Part shown: in pieces, positions 16,907 to 26,906 of the stretch
How the letters are laid out: each line of letters begins with the position of its first letter
Position numbering within the stretch: the first letter of the stretch is position 1
NCBI GenBank assembly: GCA_963785515.1
Contig: CAWAVR010000038.1
Location: 1-64,000, forward strand
From: Methanobacterium_A sp963785515
Lineage (GTDB): Archaea > Methanobacteriota > Methanobacteria > Methanobacteriales > Methanobacteriaceae
DNA: 64,000 bases
Direction of reading: 5' to 3'
Notes under the pieces: model-generated
Database searches by the model: none
The model's input: the letters and a program-made list of their open reading frames with translations, nothing else
Told to the model about the DNA's origin: nothing
Made by a program: the position numbers and the translations under genes

Positions 16907-17689
16907 ATGGTAGATTATGTTACTCTTACCTTTATTGGTATTATAATATTAATTATTTTAGGTCTTTCGATACGTATAGTAAATCAATATGAAAGAGGAG
17001 TAGTTTTTAGATTGGGAAAAGTTATCGGAATCAAAGAGCCGGGTCTTCGTTTAATAATCCCCTTAGTGGATAGAATGGTTAAACCATCATTACGGATAGT
17101 TACCATGCCCATACCAGCTCAGAAAATTATAACTCAGGATAACGTTACCATTGATGTTGCTGCAGTGGCTTATTTCAAAGTCGTCGATGCTTATAAAGCT
17201 GTGGTAGAAATTGAAAACTATAATAGAGCGGTTAATCAGATTGCACAGACCACTTTGAGAAGTGTCGTAGGAAAATATGCTCTAGATGAAATATTATCAG
17301 AAACTCAGAAATTAAACCAGAGCATGCAGGAGATAATAGATACACATAGTGAACCTTGGGGTATAAAAGTTACTACAGTAGAAATAAAAGATATTAAATT
17401 ACCAGACAGTATGCAAAGAGCTATAGCCCTTCAAGCAGAGGCTGAAAGGGAGAAAAGAGCTAAAATTATATCTGCTGAAGGTGAATATCTAGCTGCTGGT
17501 AAATTAGGAGATGCAGCGGATATTATAACAGAACATCCAGTAGCTCTTCAGTTACGTATAATGCAAGTTTTAAGCAACATTGCTGCTGAAAAGAATTCTA
17601 CTATAGTATTCCCAGCACAGTTATTAAACAGCATCCGAGATATTAAAGACTTTATGACCTCAGAAGTAGGTGACTTAGACAAAAAATAA
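16907..17689 (+). CDS. SPFH/stomatin-like membrane protein
   Basis: A 260-aa protein: one N-terminal membrane helix (about 5-25), then a Band 7/SPFH domain (NQYERGVVFRLGKV, PGLRLIIPLVDR, ITQDNVTIDV) and a coiled coil near 175-200 (ALQAEAEREKRAKIISAEGE). This is the prokaryotic stomatin family, which oligomerises in membrane microdomains and often works with an NfeD protease; no nfeD gene is adjacent. AGGAGGT precedes the ATG. Confidence 0.9.
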   Translation: MVDYVTLTFIGIIILIILGLSIRIVNQYERGVVFRLGKVIGIKEPGLRLIIPLVDRMVKPSLRIVTMPIPAQKIITQDNVTIDVAAVAYFKVVDAYKAVVEIENYNRAVNQIAQTTLRSVVGKYALDEILSETQKLNQSMQEIIDTHSEPWGIKVTTVEIKDIKLPDSMQRAIALQAEAEREKRAKIISAEGEYLAAGKLGDAADIITEHPVALQLRIMQVLSNIAAEKNSTIVFPAQLLNSIRDIKDFMTSEVGDLDKK

Positions 17690-17774
17690 CGTATCAAAAT
17701 TCTCTATTTTTTTAAAAAAATTTTTTTTATTCTTTTTCTTTTTTTTTAATTTATTAAATATATAAATAATTAAA

Positions 17775-18392
17775 TTAAAATTGCATTGCTACTTCATAAG
17801 CCATTTTCACGTGCATTGAACCATCAGAAGTACAAGGTCCATGTCCCGGAAGTAAATATTCAATTTCAAGTTCACTCAATCTTTTTAAGGATTTTCTCAT
17901 TGAATCCATATTTCCACCCAAATCAACCCTTCCAAAACCACCATCTGCAAAAACAGTGTCCCCCGATATGAGAATTTCTCCATTATATAAACATATTCCA
18001 CCTATAGTGTGTCCCGGAGTGTGTAGAACCTCGAAATCATGGATTTTATCGCCTTCATGAAGTTTAACATCCACTTTCATCTTACTTAATGATTTTCCAA
18101 ACATACTTGCACCAGTAGTTTTCTCATCACCTTCTTCCAATGCTTTAGCATCTTTTTGGTGCATGGCCACCTTCAAATCGAAGCATACATTGCCCCCAAT
18201 ATGATCATAATGGTTGTGTGTGTTAACAATAAGTGAGAGATTATTTGGATCGTAATTTGCATTTTTCAAAGAACTGAGTATGTAATTAATGTTTTGTCCT
18301 GTCCCAGTATCCACAATAACATCTTCAAAGACATAGATATTAGAATCAAAGCCTTTTCCTTCTATCATTATAATATCATTAATCTTTCGCAA
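17775..18392 (-). CDS. Metallo-beta-lactamase-fold hydrolase
   Basis: A 205-aa protein. HNHYDHIGG (about 60-68) is the HxHxDH zinc motif; HTPGHTIGG, SGDTVF and LPGHGP supply the other metal ligands. The group resembles glyoxalase II-like hydrolases. The start is TTG at 18392, with GGGTGA 6 nt upstream. It is followed by A/T runs and faces the SPFH gene convergently; tRNA-Trp lies upstream on the same strand. Confidence 0.85.
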   Translation of the reverse strand: MRKINDIIMIEGKGFDSNIYVFEDVIVDTGTGQNINYILSSLKNANYDPNNLSLIVNTHNHYDHIGGNVCFDLKVAMHQKDAKALEEGDEKTTGASMFGKSLSKMKVDVKLHEGDKIHDFEVLHTPGHTIGGICLYNGEILISGDTVFADGGFGRVDLGGNMDSMRKSLKRLSELEIEYLLPGHGPCTSDGSMHVKMAYEVAMQF

Positions 18393-18447
18393 AATATATC
18401 ACCCAAATATGTTGGAAGTAATACTTAAAATGAAAATAATAAAAAAG

Positions 18448-18591
<144 letters not shown>

Positions 18592-18961
18592 TAAATATTT
18601 TTGTAGTTATTTAATCTATTTAACTATTTATCAGCCATACATTTTTAGAATTAAGGATAAGCACCAACTAAAATGCTAACCATGGCTCATTATCTAAATT
18701 AAATTTCTTTAATATTTAAAACTTACTATGAAAAAAATATTATACAACAATATGTCAATTAAAAAAAGCTTTTTAATTAAAAAAAAATGTTTCCCTATTT
18801 AAATGTATTATTCCGAAGGGGCTGTAAAGTTATTGGTCGTTTGGGACATGCCAATTTCCATGGAATTTACAATTCTTAAACCTGAAAATAGTTTATAAGG
18901 AAAATTATTATAGACCAAATTTCAATATAATAATAGTGTTTATCGAGGAGTATTCAATACT
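18592..18961. other. Intergenic region with one copy of the dispersed repeat
   Basis: 370 bp without a gene: tRNA-Trp promoter side, A/T runs, the IS-end-like repeat at 18818-18848 and the promoter and GAGGAG binding site of the flavoprotein gene. Confidence 0.5.
18818..18848 (+). repeat. Solo copy of the IS-end-like repeat
   Basis: GGGGCTGTAAAGTTATTGG followed by TTTGGGACA matches 5452-5480 closely. No partner or transposase lies nearby, so it is a solo end or a short non-coding family member. Confidence 0.45.
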
Positions 18962-19522
18962 ATGGAAAAAAGAAAAATCGTTGCATGGGGAATTACTGGT
19001 GCTGGTGATAAAATAGTGGAAACCTTGGATGTAATGAAGAAAATAAATGCAAAATACCAGGATCAAGTGGACATAGAAGTTTACATTTCAAAAGCTGGAG
19101 ATCAAGTCGTGAAGTATTATGGAATATCCAATGAATTAGAAAATAATTTTGAGAACATTTGGGTTGAAATAAACGCTAATTCACCATTTCTAGCAGGCCA
19201 AATACAATTAGGTAAATATGAATTCCTTTTAATAGCACCAACAACTTCCAACACAGTTTCAAAGATATCCATGAGGATGGGTGACACTTTAATTTCTAAT
19301 GCCGCTATAATGGGCCAAAAAGCAGATGTACCAATTTATATATTACCATCCGATTACGAGGAAGGAATCACTATAACCAAACTCCCAGATGGAAAAGATT
19401 TAAAAATAACTATTAGAAAAGAAGATGTTGAATATGTTCAAAAACTCGCTAAAATGCATAATACATTCATATTAAAAAATCCAAACAATATAAATAAATT
19501 ATTCACCGAACATTTTGATTAA
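18962..19522 (+). CDS. afpA: Archaeoflavoprotein (AfpA-type)
   Basis: A 186-aa protein of the flavoprotein (PF02441) family. AWGITGAGDKIVETLDVM at the N-terminus is the FMN-binding loop, IAPTTSNTVSKISMRMGDTL and SNAAIMGQK the substrate-side motifs. It matches the archaeoflavoprotein AfpA type, reported to accept electrons from ferredoxin, rather than the Dfp/PPC decarboxylase branch. It is a single-gene unit, with T-rich sequence following. Confidence 0.75.
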   Translation: MEKRKIVAWGITGAGDKIVETLDVMKKINAKYQDQVDIEVYISKAGDQVVKYYGISNELENNFENIWVEINANSPFLAGQIQLGKYEFLLIAPTTSNTVSKISMRMGDTLISNAAIMGQKADVPIYILPSDYEEGITITKLPDGKDLKITIRKEDVEYVQKLAKMHNTFILKNPNNINKLFTEHFD

Positions 19523-19608
19523 AAAAAATATATGATTTTAATTTTAAGCTAAAAAAAAACCTTTTTTTTTAAAATGAAGCTCATTTTTTTTTTATTAAAA
19601 AAATTTTA

Positions 19609-20211
19609 TTAAATAATTAATTCCATACTAAAAGTTCCCTGCCCCTTAAAAATCCATTCAGCACTATTTTTACCAAAAACATTAAATCCAAATCTTTTAT
19701 ATAACCTCAAAGCCCCTTCATTATCCATAGTCACATCAAGAATTAATCGTAGACATTTAGCATCTTCTGCAAGTTTAATCGCATTCTTAAGTATATAAGA
19801 TCCAATTCCCTGACCTCTAAATTCCGGATCAGCTGCAATGTTACTTAAATAATAATCATTTCTACCTACGTTTGTGGTAAGTAATTCATTAATCACTGTT
19901 CCCTTAAAGATGTACTTCAAAAATTTATTAAAATTTAATATTTTATAATAAGCCTTAAAATCATTCAATAAACTCGTTTTATATCCACAAAAAGAAACTA
20001 AAATTCCAATTACATCTCCATTGACTACCACATGGATATTTTCATATCCTAATGAATTATTTCCTGCTTTTACAAGTCTTTTTATATTTTGTGTAGATTC
20101 ATCTTCATATTTCCCCAATAATGATTGAAATGCTCCTAATTCTGTTTCATAAATTAACTTTGAAACTTTATTCAAATCATGGCGTTTTAAATCCAATTTT
20201 TCAAATTTCAT
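19609..20211 (-). CDS. GNAT-family N-acetyltransferase
   Basis: A 200-aa protein. ADPEFRGQGIGSYILKNAI near residues 130-150 is the acetyl-CoA-binding motif A (RGQGIG), and NEGALRLYKRFGFNVFGK is motif B. The N-terminal 100 residues are divergent, so the substrate is unknown. AAGGAG precedes the ATG. Confidence 0.85.
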   Translation of the reverse strand: MKFEKLDLKRHDLNKVSKLIYETELGAFQSLLGKYEDESTQNIKRLVKAGNNSLGYENIHVVVNGDVIGILVSFCGYKTSLLNDFKAYYKILNFNKFLKYIFKGTVINELLTTNVGRNDYYLSNIAADPEFRGQGIGSYILKNAIKLAEDAKCLRLILDVTMDNEGALRLYKRFGFNVFGKNSAEWIFKGQGTFSMELII

Positions 20212-20342
20212 TTAATTAATACTCCTTGATCTCATAAATTGAACTATTAAATGGTTAATCAATACTTTTCAGCTATTAATGATTTATGATTAAAAAAATC
20301 TTTTTATGAATTTTAAAAAAATATATACACTTGAGTTAATAA

Positions 20343-22157
20343 ATGAACTTCTGTATGGAGACTAAAAAATTCGTTCTTTTAGATATTGATTACATCACTG
20401 AGAACAATGAAGCAGTTATAAGATTATTTGGCAGAATTTGTGGAGAAGATGATGATGAATTAATAATAGCTCTAGATAGGAGCTTCAAACCTTATATATA
20501 TGTCCTCCCTTATGATATCAATTCGTGTATAGATGAATTAAGTGATTTAGAACTTAGAAAAGTAGAAAAAATCAGTAAAAAAGATATAGGAAAAATAAAG
20601 GAGTTCCTGAAAATAACCTTGAAACATCCACAAGATGTGCCTAAGTTAAGAGAGAAAATATGGGATCTTAAATCTGTAAAGGAAGTTAGAGAACATGATA
20701 TCCCATTTTATCGTAGATATCTGATAGATAAAGATATTTTCCCCATGAATATGATTGAAGTAAAAGGACAATGCTTAAATTCTAAAAAAACTTCATTTCA
20801 AAATGAAACATGCTTCTTCGAAATAGAGAATCAACCTAAAACTTTGGAATCTGATTTACCAGAACTCAACGTTCTAAGTTTTGATATTGAAGCATGTAAT
20901 CCCAATGGAATGCCTCTAGAGCATGAAGACCCTATAATAATGATTAGTTTCTCCAGCAATCAAGGTTTTCGCAAAGTATTCTCCACTAAGAATTCCTCCT
21001 TTGACTTTGTTGAAGTAGTTCCAGATGAAAGAGAATTATTAAAAAAATTCGTGAAAACTATTAAATCTGAAAATCCTGATCTCATCTTAGGTTATAATTC
21101 AGATGCTTTTGATTTCCCTTATATTAGAGATCGAGCAGCTAAATTAGGTGTACCTCTTGAAATCGGAGTGGATGGTTCACCACTGAAATTCATGCGAAGA
21201 GGTTTTACCAACGCAGCAGTAATAAAAGGGAGAATTAACATTGATCTTTACCCTAACATGCGTCGTTATCTTCAATTAGATCGCTATACTTTAGAAAGAG
21301 TCTATGAGGAGCTGTTTGGAGAAAATAAGATTGATATTCCGGGAGATGAAATCTTCAGTTGTTGGGATGGTGGTGGTGAAAAACTGGAAAAACTCTTTGA
21401 ATACTCACTAGAAGATGCAGTAGCTGTTACTAAAATTGGGGAAAAAATGTTACCTTTAAGCATGGAGTTGACACGAATTGTAGGTCAACCTTTATTTGAC
21501 GTAGCCCGAATGGCAACTGGACAGCAGGTAGAATGGTATTTAATCAGAAAAGCATTTGAATATGGAGAAGTAGTTCCTAATAAACCTTCATCATCACAAT
21601 TCTCTCAACGGAAAGGAAGAAGTATAATTGGAGGCTATGTCAAGGATCCTGTGATGGGTTTACATGACAATATTGTATCTTTTGATTTTAAAAGTTTATA
21701 TCCCAGCATAATAATTTCAAAGAATATTTCTCCTGACAGCCTAATGGATAATTGTAATGAAGAAAATTGTTACATCTCCCCAGAATTAAGGCATAAGTTC
21801 CGGAAAAAACCTTTAGGTTTTGTACCATCAGTTATTGGTAAAGTGCTGCAAGAAAGATTACGAATTAGATCCATTATGGATCAGTCCACTGATGACCGAG
21901 AACGTCAGATTCTAAATGTACAACAAGAAGCACTAAAAAGACTAGCCAACTCCATGTATGGAGTTTACGGTTTCAATTTATTCAGATGGTATAGTTTAGA
22001 ATGTGCAGATGCTATAACTGCCTGGGGAAGGGATTATATTAAGAAAACCATGAAAAAAGCTGAAAAATATGATTTCAAACCAATATATGCTGATACTGAT
22101 GGTTTTTATGCAACTTACACTGGATCATTAGAGGATAAAAATGAAAATATAAAGTAA
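20343..22157 (+). CDS. polB1: DNA polymerase B large fragment of a split family B polymerase
   Basis: About 604 aa. Exonuclease motifs: SFDIEA (I), LGYNSDAFDFPYI (II), YSLEDAVAV (III). Polymerase motifs: DFKSLYPSII (A), KRLANSMYGVYGF (B), YADTDGF (C). The frame stops about 20 residues after motif C, without the thumb domain. In Methanothermobacter the polymerase is likewise encoded by polB1 and a distant small polB2, so this is a natural split and polB2 should lie elsewhere. No ribosome binding site is visible; a TATA-like AATATATAC near 20325 suggests a leaderless mRNA, possibly starting at the ATG at 20355 (METKKFVL). Confidence 0.93.
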   Translation: MNFCMETKKFVLLDIDYITENNEAVIRLFGRICGEDDDELIIALDRSFKPYIYVLPYDINSCIDELSDLELRKVEKISKKDIGKIKEFLKITLKHPQDVPKLREKIWDLKSVKEVREHDIPFYRRYLIDKDIFPMNMIEVKGQCLNSKKTSFQNETCFFEIENQPKTLESDLPELNVLSFDIEACNPNGMPLEHEDPIIMISFSSNQGFRKVFSTKNSSFDFVEVVPDERELLKKFVKTIKSENPDLILGYNSDAFDFPYIRDRAAKLGVPLEIGVDGSPLKFMRRGFTNAAVIKGRINIDLYPNMRRYLQLDRYTLERVYEELFGENKIDIPGDEIFSCWDGGGEKLEKLFEYSLEDAVAVTKIGEKMLPLSMELTRIVGQPLFDVARMATGQQVEWYLIRKAFEYGEVVPNKPSSSQFSQRKGRSIIGGYVKDPVMGLHDNIVSFDFKSLYPSIIISKNISPDSLMDNCNEENCYISPELRHKFRKKPLGFVPSVIGKVLQERLRIRSIMDQSTDDRERQILNVQQEALKRLANSMYGVYGFNLFRWYSLECADAITAWGRDYIKKTMKKAEKYDFKPIYADTDGFYATYTGSLEDKNENIK

Positions 22158-22218
22158 AAAAAAAATAACAGTATTTTTTTTATCAATCTTATATTTTTAT
22201 GAAGGTGAAAAACTTACG

Positions 22219-22713
22219 ATGAAAATTTTGGCTTATGATCCTAATCTTGACGATAAGCAATTCTCTAAACTTCAGAATGCCTATCTAAAATTATTCAATG
22301 AAAAAGATAGTTTGAAATACATATCTATTAGCGGCGTTAATTTTGATTCTCGTACCATCACAGCATTCTTAAAAAACTCCAGACAGGAAGAAGTAAAATA
22401 TTACGTTGCATTATCCGAACATGATGATATTATCGGCATATCTGCATTTAAAAGTGATTTAACCAAAGGATTTGAAATTATAGGCACAATTGTACATAAA
22501 AATAATCGTTTCAAAGGTGTAGGAAAAGCATTAATAGATGAAGGATTAGAATTAGCAAAAAGAAAAGGTTTTAAAGCAGTAGATATTTATGTTTTCGCAG
22601 ATAATAAAGATATGCTAATATTATTGATTAAAAAAGGCTTTAAACCTGTAACAATAGAAAATCATGCACGATTTGATGGGGAAGATTTAATTCATTTAAA
22701 AAAATACTTTTAA
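22219..22713 (+). CDS. GNAT-family N-acetyltransferase
   Basis: A 164-aa protein with NRFKGVGKALIDEGLELAKRKGF (R/Q-x-x-G-x-G/A type motif A) and a C-terminal ADNKDMLILLIKKGFKPV motif B. AAGGTGA lies about 11 nt before the ATG. It follows polB1 by 61 nt and may share its transcript; no functional link to replication is evident. Confidence 0.85.
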   Translation: MKILAYDPNLDDKQFSKLQNAYLKLFNEKDSLKYISISGVNFDSRTITAFLKNSRQEEVKYYVALSEHDDIIGISAFKSDLTKGFEIIGTIVHKNNRFKGVGKALIDEGLELAKRKGFKAVDIYVFADNKDMLILLIKKGFKPVTIENHARFDGEDLIHLKKYF

Positions 22714-22942
22714 ACCATTAATTTTCAAATAAAAAAAATGTTTATAGTATTGAGTTGGATTATTTACAGCCATTATTAGGGAAGACAAAGCTTAAAACAG
22801 ATATAATTCACTTCGAAATATGAAATAATTTAATCCAAAAAAAATGAATTTATATTATCCTAATATAATAAATTAGAAAATTAACCTTTTTTAAAAAAAT
22901 AAAAAAAATAATTATTTTGATTAACTTAAAATTATTGATAAA

Positions 22943-23035
<93 letters not shown>

Positions 23036-23057
23036 TTTTTAGTTCACCTCAAATTAG

Positions 23058-23156
23058 TTGTAATCAAATAATAATTTGTAATCAGTCTATTTAAATTAAG
23101 TATAGACAATAAAGTTATATACTAACATTTTGTATATGAACCACCATTAAGTATAG
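23058..23156. promoter_or_regulatory. Direct repeats between the Cys-rich peptide and HxlR genes
   Basis: TTGTAATCA occurs at 23058-23066 and 23076-23084 (period 18), and ATTAAGTATAG at 23095-23105 and 23146-23156 (period 51). They lie in the shared promoter region of two divergent genes, so are candidate sites for the regulator or for paired promoters. GTATATGAA-type TATA sequence lies between. Confidence 0.45.
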
Positions 23157-23173
23157 GGATGTGATTTTTTAAT

Positions 23174-23494
23174 ATGTCTGGAGAAAGAGATTATTGCTAT
23201 GCAGTTGAGGCTGCTTTAGATGAACTAGGCGGTAAATGGAAACCTTTAATCATATGGATATTAATGGAAGGAAAATTACGTTTTAGTGAAATTAATAGAA
23301 ATTTATCATCTATAACAGAACGAATGCTTACACGGCAACTTCGTGAATTAGAGAAAGATGGCTTAGTTAACAGGAAGGTGTTCGCCGAAGTGCCTCCTAA
23401 AGTTGAATATTCGCTTACAAAAAAAGGTAAATCTGTAATGCCTATTTTAGAAGCCCTATGTGATTGGGGTGAGGAGTATTGTTTAAAAAAATAA
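23174..23494 (+). CDS. HxlR-family transcriptional regulator
   Basis: A 106-aa winged-helix protein. LGGKWKPLIIWILMEGKLRFSEI (about 18-40), SITERMLTRQLRELEKDGLV and PPKVEYSLTKKG are the family signatures. Cys8 near the N-terminus matches the position of redox-sensing cysteines in some HxlR proteins, and the divergent neighbour is Cys-rich, so thiol or metal stress is a plausible signal. Its 3' end overlaps the convergent larB by 12 bp. Confidence 0.88.
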   Translation: MSGERDYCYAVEAALDELGGKWKPLIIWILMEGKLRFSEINRNLSSITERMLTRQLRELEKDGLVNRKVFAEVPPKVEYSLTKKGKSVMPILEALCDWGEEYCLKK

Positions 23495-24287
23495 TTTATT
23501 TCTAAAAACTTTCAAAAACATTAAGGATTTTTTTTTAAATTGTTTAGCTATTTTAGTTGCAAAAACTCCGGCACCAAATCCATTATCTATATTGGCCACT
23601 GCAATTCCTGCTGCGCATGATTGAAGCATTGAAAAAAGTGCTGTAAATCCTCCCTTACCAACACCATATCCTACGGATGTGGGCACTCCAATAACTGGTA
23701 TATCTACTAATCCAGCCACCACTGAAGGTAAAGCTCCCTCCATTCCGGCAACCACTATTAATACTTTAACATCCTCTTCAATTATTTTTCTTATATGTGA
23801 AAAAAAACGATGAATACCTGCTACACCTACATCACATGCATTTAAAACTTCACATCCCATTTCCTCGGCTGTAATTCTCGCTTCTTCTGCTATTGGAATA
23901 ACCGAAGTTCCAGCAGTGATTACACCTATTTTAACTTCTTTTTCGATTTCATGATTTTTAACCAATAATATCTTTGCTTTTTTTATGGTAATCTATATTA
24001 AATCCTTTAAGTATAGTTAATTTTTCTTTAATAGCATCATATTTACGATTATCAAGTTTTGTAACCATTAAGCGTCCTTTATCAGCAGATCCGATTATTA
24101 TTTTCAATAGTTCATCATTTCCTTTTCCTTCTGCATATATAACTTCTGGAATTCCAGTTCTAATATCCCTGCATATATCTAATTTAGCAAAATCCCCTAT
24201 TTCACGAATTTGCATAGTTTTAAGCGAATTTTCAGGCTCTACCATAGATATTTTGCCGTCTATGAGTTTTTGAAGAATTTCATTAAT
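23483..24287 (-). pseudogene. larB: LarB-type (NCAIR mutase-like) gene broken by a one-base frameshift
   Basis: LarB carboxylates and hydrolyses nicotinate adenine dinucleotide in nickel-pincer cofactor synthesis and is normally one protein of about 250 aa. Here the N-terminal part (LQIREIGDFAKLDICR...type, 23958-24245) runs out of frame at A7 near 23976-23982; removing one A joins YHKKAKILLVKNHE and the C-terminal PurE-like part (GVITAGTSVIPIAEEA, VVAGMEGALPSVVAGL, VPTSVGYG) in one frame. The frame opens before the first ATG (24245) as far as an ATT at 24287, which restores the usual start. An A9 run near 23527 also affects the last residues. Real inactivation, phase variation and sequencing error are all possible. 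Confidence 0.75.
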
Positions 24288-24587
24288 GTTCTAACCAATT
24301 ATCCACCAATATCTTATTAAATTAAAATATTAAAAATATTTATAGTTTATAATCAATATTATTTTTTGTTCTTCAAAAACTATAAAATGATTTTAAGGTT
24401 TTAAAGTTAAAATACAAAATTTTGACGTCGAAATCTGTTAAAATTTACCACAGTTCAAAAGTGAATTAATCTACTCAAAAGGGAAAAGTAGTAAATGGAA
24501 ATTTAAATTCATACAAATAAAAAAAAATATCGAATTTCTATCAATTTTTTATTTTTAAACATAAAATTTTTTGAGGTGTATTAAGAT

Positions 24588-26888
24588 TTGAATAAAGCTA
24601 GAATTTTAGTTCAGGGCATAGTCCAAGGAGTTGGCTTCAGACCTACAGTTTACAGGATAGCAAATAGTTTGAAACTTAATGGTTATGTTAGAAATTTGGG
24701 GAATGTTGTTGAAATCATAGTTGAAGGAAATGAAGAAGTTATAAAGAATTTTATTGAAAATTTAGAGGTAAATAAACCACCGATATCCAAAATAAGTACA
24801 TTAAATGTAGAATGGTTAGTTTCTTATGAAAAAGAGTTTAATAATTTTAAAATCATGGAGAGCTCCTCGAATTTCTCTGGATCTTCAGTTATACCTCCTG
24901 ATGTAGCTACTTGTGATAATTGCTTAGAAGAAATTTTAAATCCTTCTGATAGAAGATATGAATATCCTTTTACAGCTTGTACTGACTGTGGTCCTCGTTT
25001 CACTGTGATAAAATCCGTTCCATACGATCGGGAGCGAACGTCTATGGGGGAATTTTCTCTTTGTCCAGAATGTCTTGCTGAATATCAAAATCCTGATGAT
25101 CGCCGTTATCATGCCGAAGCCACATGTTGTTCTGTTTGTGGACCATCCCTTTTCTTATATCGTGATAAAGTTTTGAATTTAGAATATCCTTTAAGTGAAG
25201 CAGTGCGACTTTTAGAGGATGGTAATATAGTTGCTGTGAAGGGTATTGGTGGTACACATCTTGTGGCGAGTGCTACATCTGATGATGCTGTGTTAAAGCT
25301 ACGAAAAAGGTTGGGTAGATTTAATCAACCCTTTGCTTGTATGTCTCCAGATATAGAAACCATCAAAACTTTTGCTGATGTTTCGAAAGTAGAAGCAGAA
25401 ATTTTGAAGTCCAGATGCAGGCCAATAGTGGTTTTAAATAAAAATAATAATTATTTCTTGTCATCTTATGTTTCTCCAGAACTCCATAATCTTGGGGTTA
25501 TGCTTCCTTACTCAGGACTTCATAATTTGATATTTAAATATTCGACTAATCCAGCCTATATCATGACCTCCGCTAATATGCCTGGAGAACCTATGCTCAT
25601 AGAGAATGAAGAAATCATTAAGAATTTGGAAGGTATTGCTGATTATTTTCTCTTACATAATCGTAGGATCATTAATCGTTGTGATGATTCTGTGGTTAGA
25701 TTTCGGGGAAATGATATGACATTTATCAGACGATCCCGTGGATATGTGCCAGAACCATATGATTTTTCGAGATTGAATTCTGATTCAAAAGTATTAGCTT
25801 TGGGTCCAGAGATTGATGTAACCTTCTCCCTACTTAATGAGGGTAAATGTTACGTATCTCAACATATAGGGAACACAACTAAGTATGAAACTTTCAGGTA
25901 TCTTCAGAAAAGTGTAAAGTATCTTATGAGTATAACTAAGACCGATTCTGTGAATGCAGTCGTTAGTGATCTTCATCCACTATTTTTTACTACTAAATTG
26001 GCTCATGAGTTGAGTGAAAAGTTTGACTGTGAAATGATTAAAGTTCAGCATCATCATGCTCATGCTGCTTCTCTAGCTGTGGATAATAGTATAGAGGAAA
26101 TGGTTTGCATAACTGCCGATGGTGTGGGATACGGTGAAGATGGAACAGTTTGGGGTGGTGAAATACTACATTATCGTGGTGCTGAATATGAAAGAGTTGG
26201 TAGTTTATTAACCCAAAAAATGGTAAGTGGAGATTTAACAACCAGATATCCTATAAGAATGGTTATGAGTATGTTATATGATTATTTTGATTATGATGAA
26301 CTCCTTGATTTAATGAAAAGAGATTATTTATCATATTTCAAATATGGATTAAAGGAAGTGGATTTAGTGGCTCAGCAGCTTCTTAATGACTTTAACATTA
26401 CTAAGACATCTAGCACTGGACGTATTCTTGATGCTATTTCAGCTGTTCTTCAAATTTGTGGTGAAAGAACTTATGAAGGAGAATGTGCAATGAAGTTGGA
26501 GTCATCAGCTTATAATGGACATGAAAATATTAATATTCCTGTTAAAATTAAGAAAATGAATGGTTTGGATGTTTTAGATACTTCAAAAATACTTTTATCA
26601 GTTTTGAATGAAAAATTATCAGGTAAAAAGATTAATGATATAGCTCTGGCTGGTCAAAAAGCTGTTTCAGTGGGATTAGCTGAATTAGCTATAAATGCCG
26701 CAGACAGAGTTGGTGTCAATGTTATTGGTGGTTCTGGAGGAGTGTTTTATAATGAAGCAATAAGTTCTTCAATAAAAGAAACTGTAGAATCTGCTGGTTA
26801 CAATTTTATTCAGCATAAAAATAGTTGTGCAGGTGATGGTTCAGTTTCTATGGGTCAGGCTGCTGTAGCTGCCATGTATTTATTGTGA
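24588..26888 (+). CDS. hypF: Carbamoyltransferase HypF for NiFe-hydrogenase maturation
   Basis: A 766-aa protein making the carbamoyl group that becomes the CN ligand of NiFe hydrogenases. Domains in order: acylphosphatase (QGIVQGVGFRPTVYRIA, about 8-25), two zinc fingers (CDNCLEEI...CTDCGPRF and CPECL...CCSVCGP, about 108-180), YrdC-like (about 200-385) and Kae1-like with HHHAHAASLAV (about 485-495). The start is TTG at 24588 with GAGGTG upstream. It serves the Ehb and Frh enzymes encoded in this window. Confidence 0.96.
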   Translation: MNKARILVQGIVQGVGFRPTVYRIANSLKLNGYVRNLGNVVEIIVEGNEEVIKNFIENLEVNKPPISKISTLNVEWLVSYEKEFNNFKIMESSSNFSGSSVIPPDVATCDNCLEEILNPSDRRYEYPFTACTDCGPRFTVIKSVPYDRERTSMGEFSLCPECLAEYQNPDDRRYHAEATCCSVCGPSLFLYRDKVLNLEYPLSEAVRLLEDGNIVAVKGIGGTHLVASATSDDAVLKLRKRLGRFNQPFACMSPDIETIKTFADVSKVEAEILKSRCRPIVVLNKNNNYFLSSYVSPELHNLGVMLPYSGLHNLIFKYSTNPAYIMTSANMPGEPMLIENEEIIKNLEGIADYFLLHNRRIINRCDDSVVRFRGNDMTFIRRSRGYVPEPYDFSRLNSDSKVLALGPEIDVTFSLLNEGKCYVSQHIGNTTKYETFRYLQKSVKYLMSITKTDSVNAVVSDLHPLFFTTKLAHELSEKFDCEMIKVQHHHAHAASLAVDNSIEEMVCITADGVGYGEDGTVWGGEILHYRGAEYERVGSLLTQKMVSGDLTTRYPIRMVMSMLYDYFDYDELLDLMKRDYLSYFKYGLKEVDLVAQQLLNDFNITKTSSTGRILDAISAVLQICGERTYEGECAMKLESSAYNGHENINIPVKIKKMNGLDVLDTSKILLSVLNEKLSGKKINDIALAGQKAVSVGLAELAINAADRVGVNVIGGSGGVFYNEAISSSIKETVESAGYNFIQHKNSCAGDGSVSMGQAAVAAMYLL

Positions 26889-26906
26889 ATAGATTTTAGA
26901 TTATCT

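Noticed and set aside
19523..19608. Long A and T runs as a special element
   Set aside because: They lie between convergent genes and are best seen as bidirectional oligo-T terminators.
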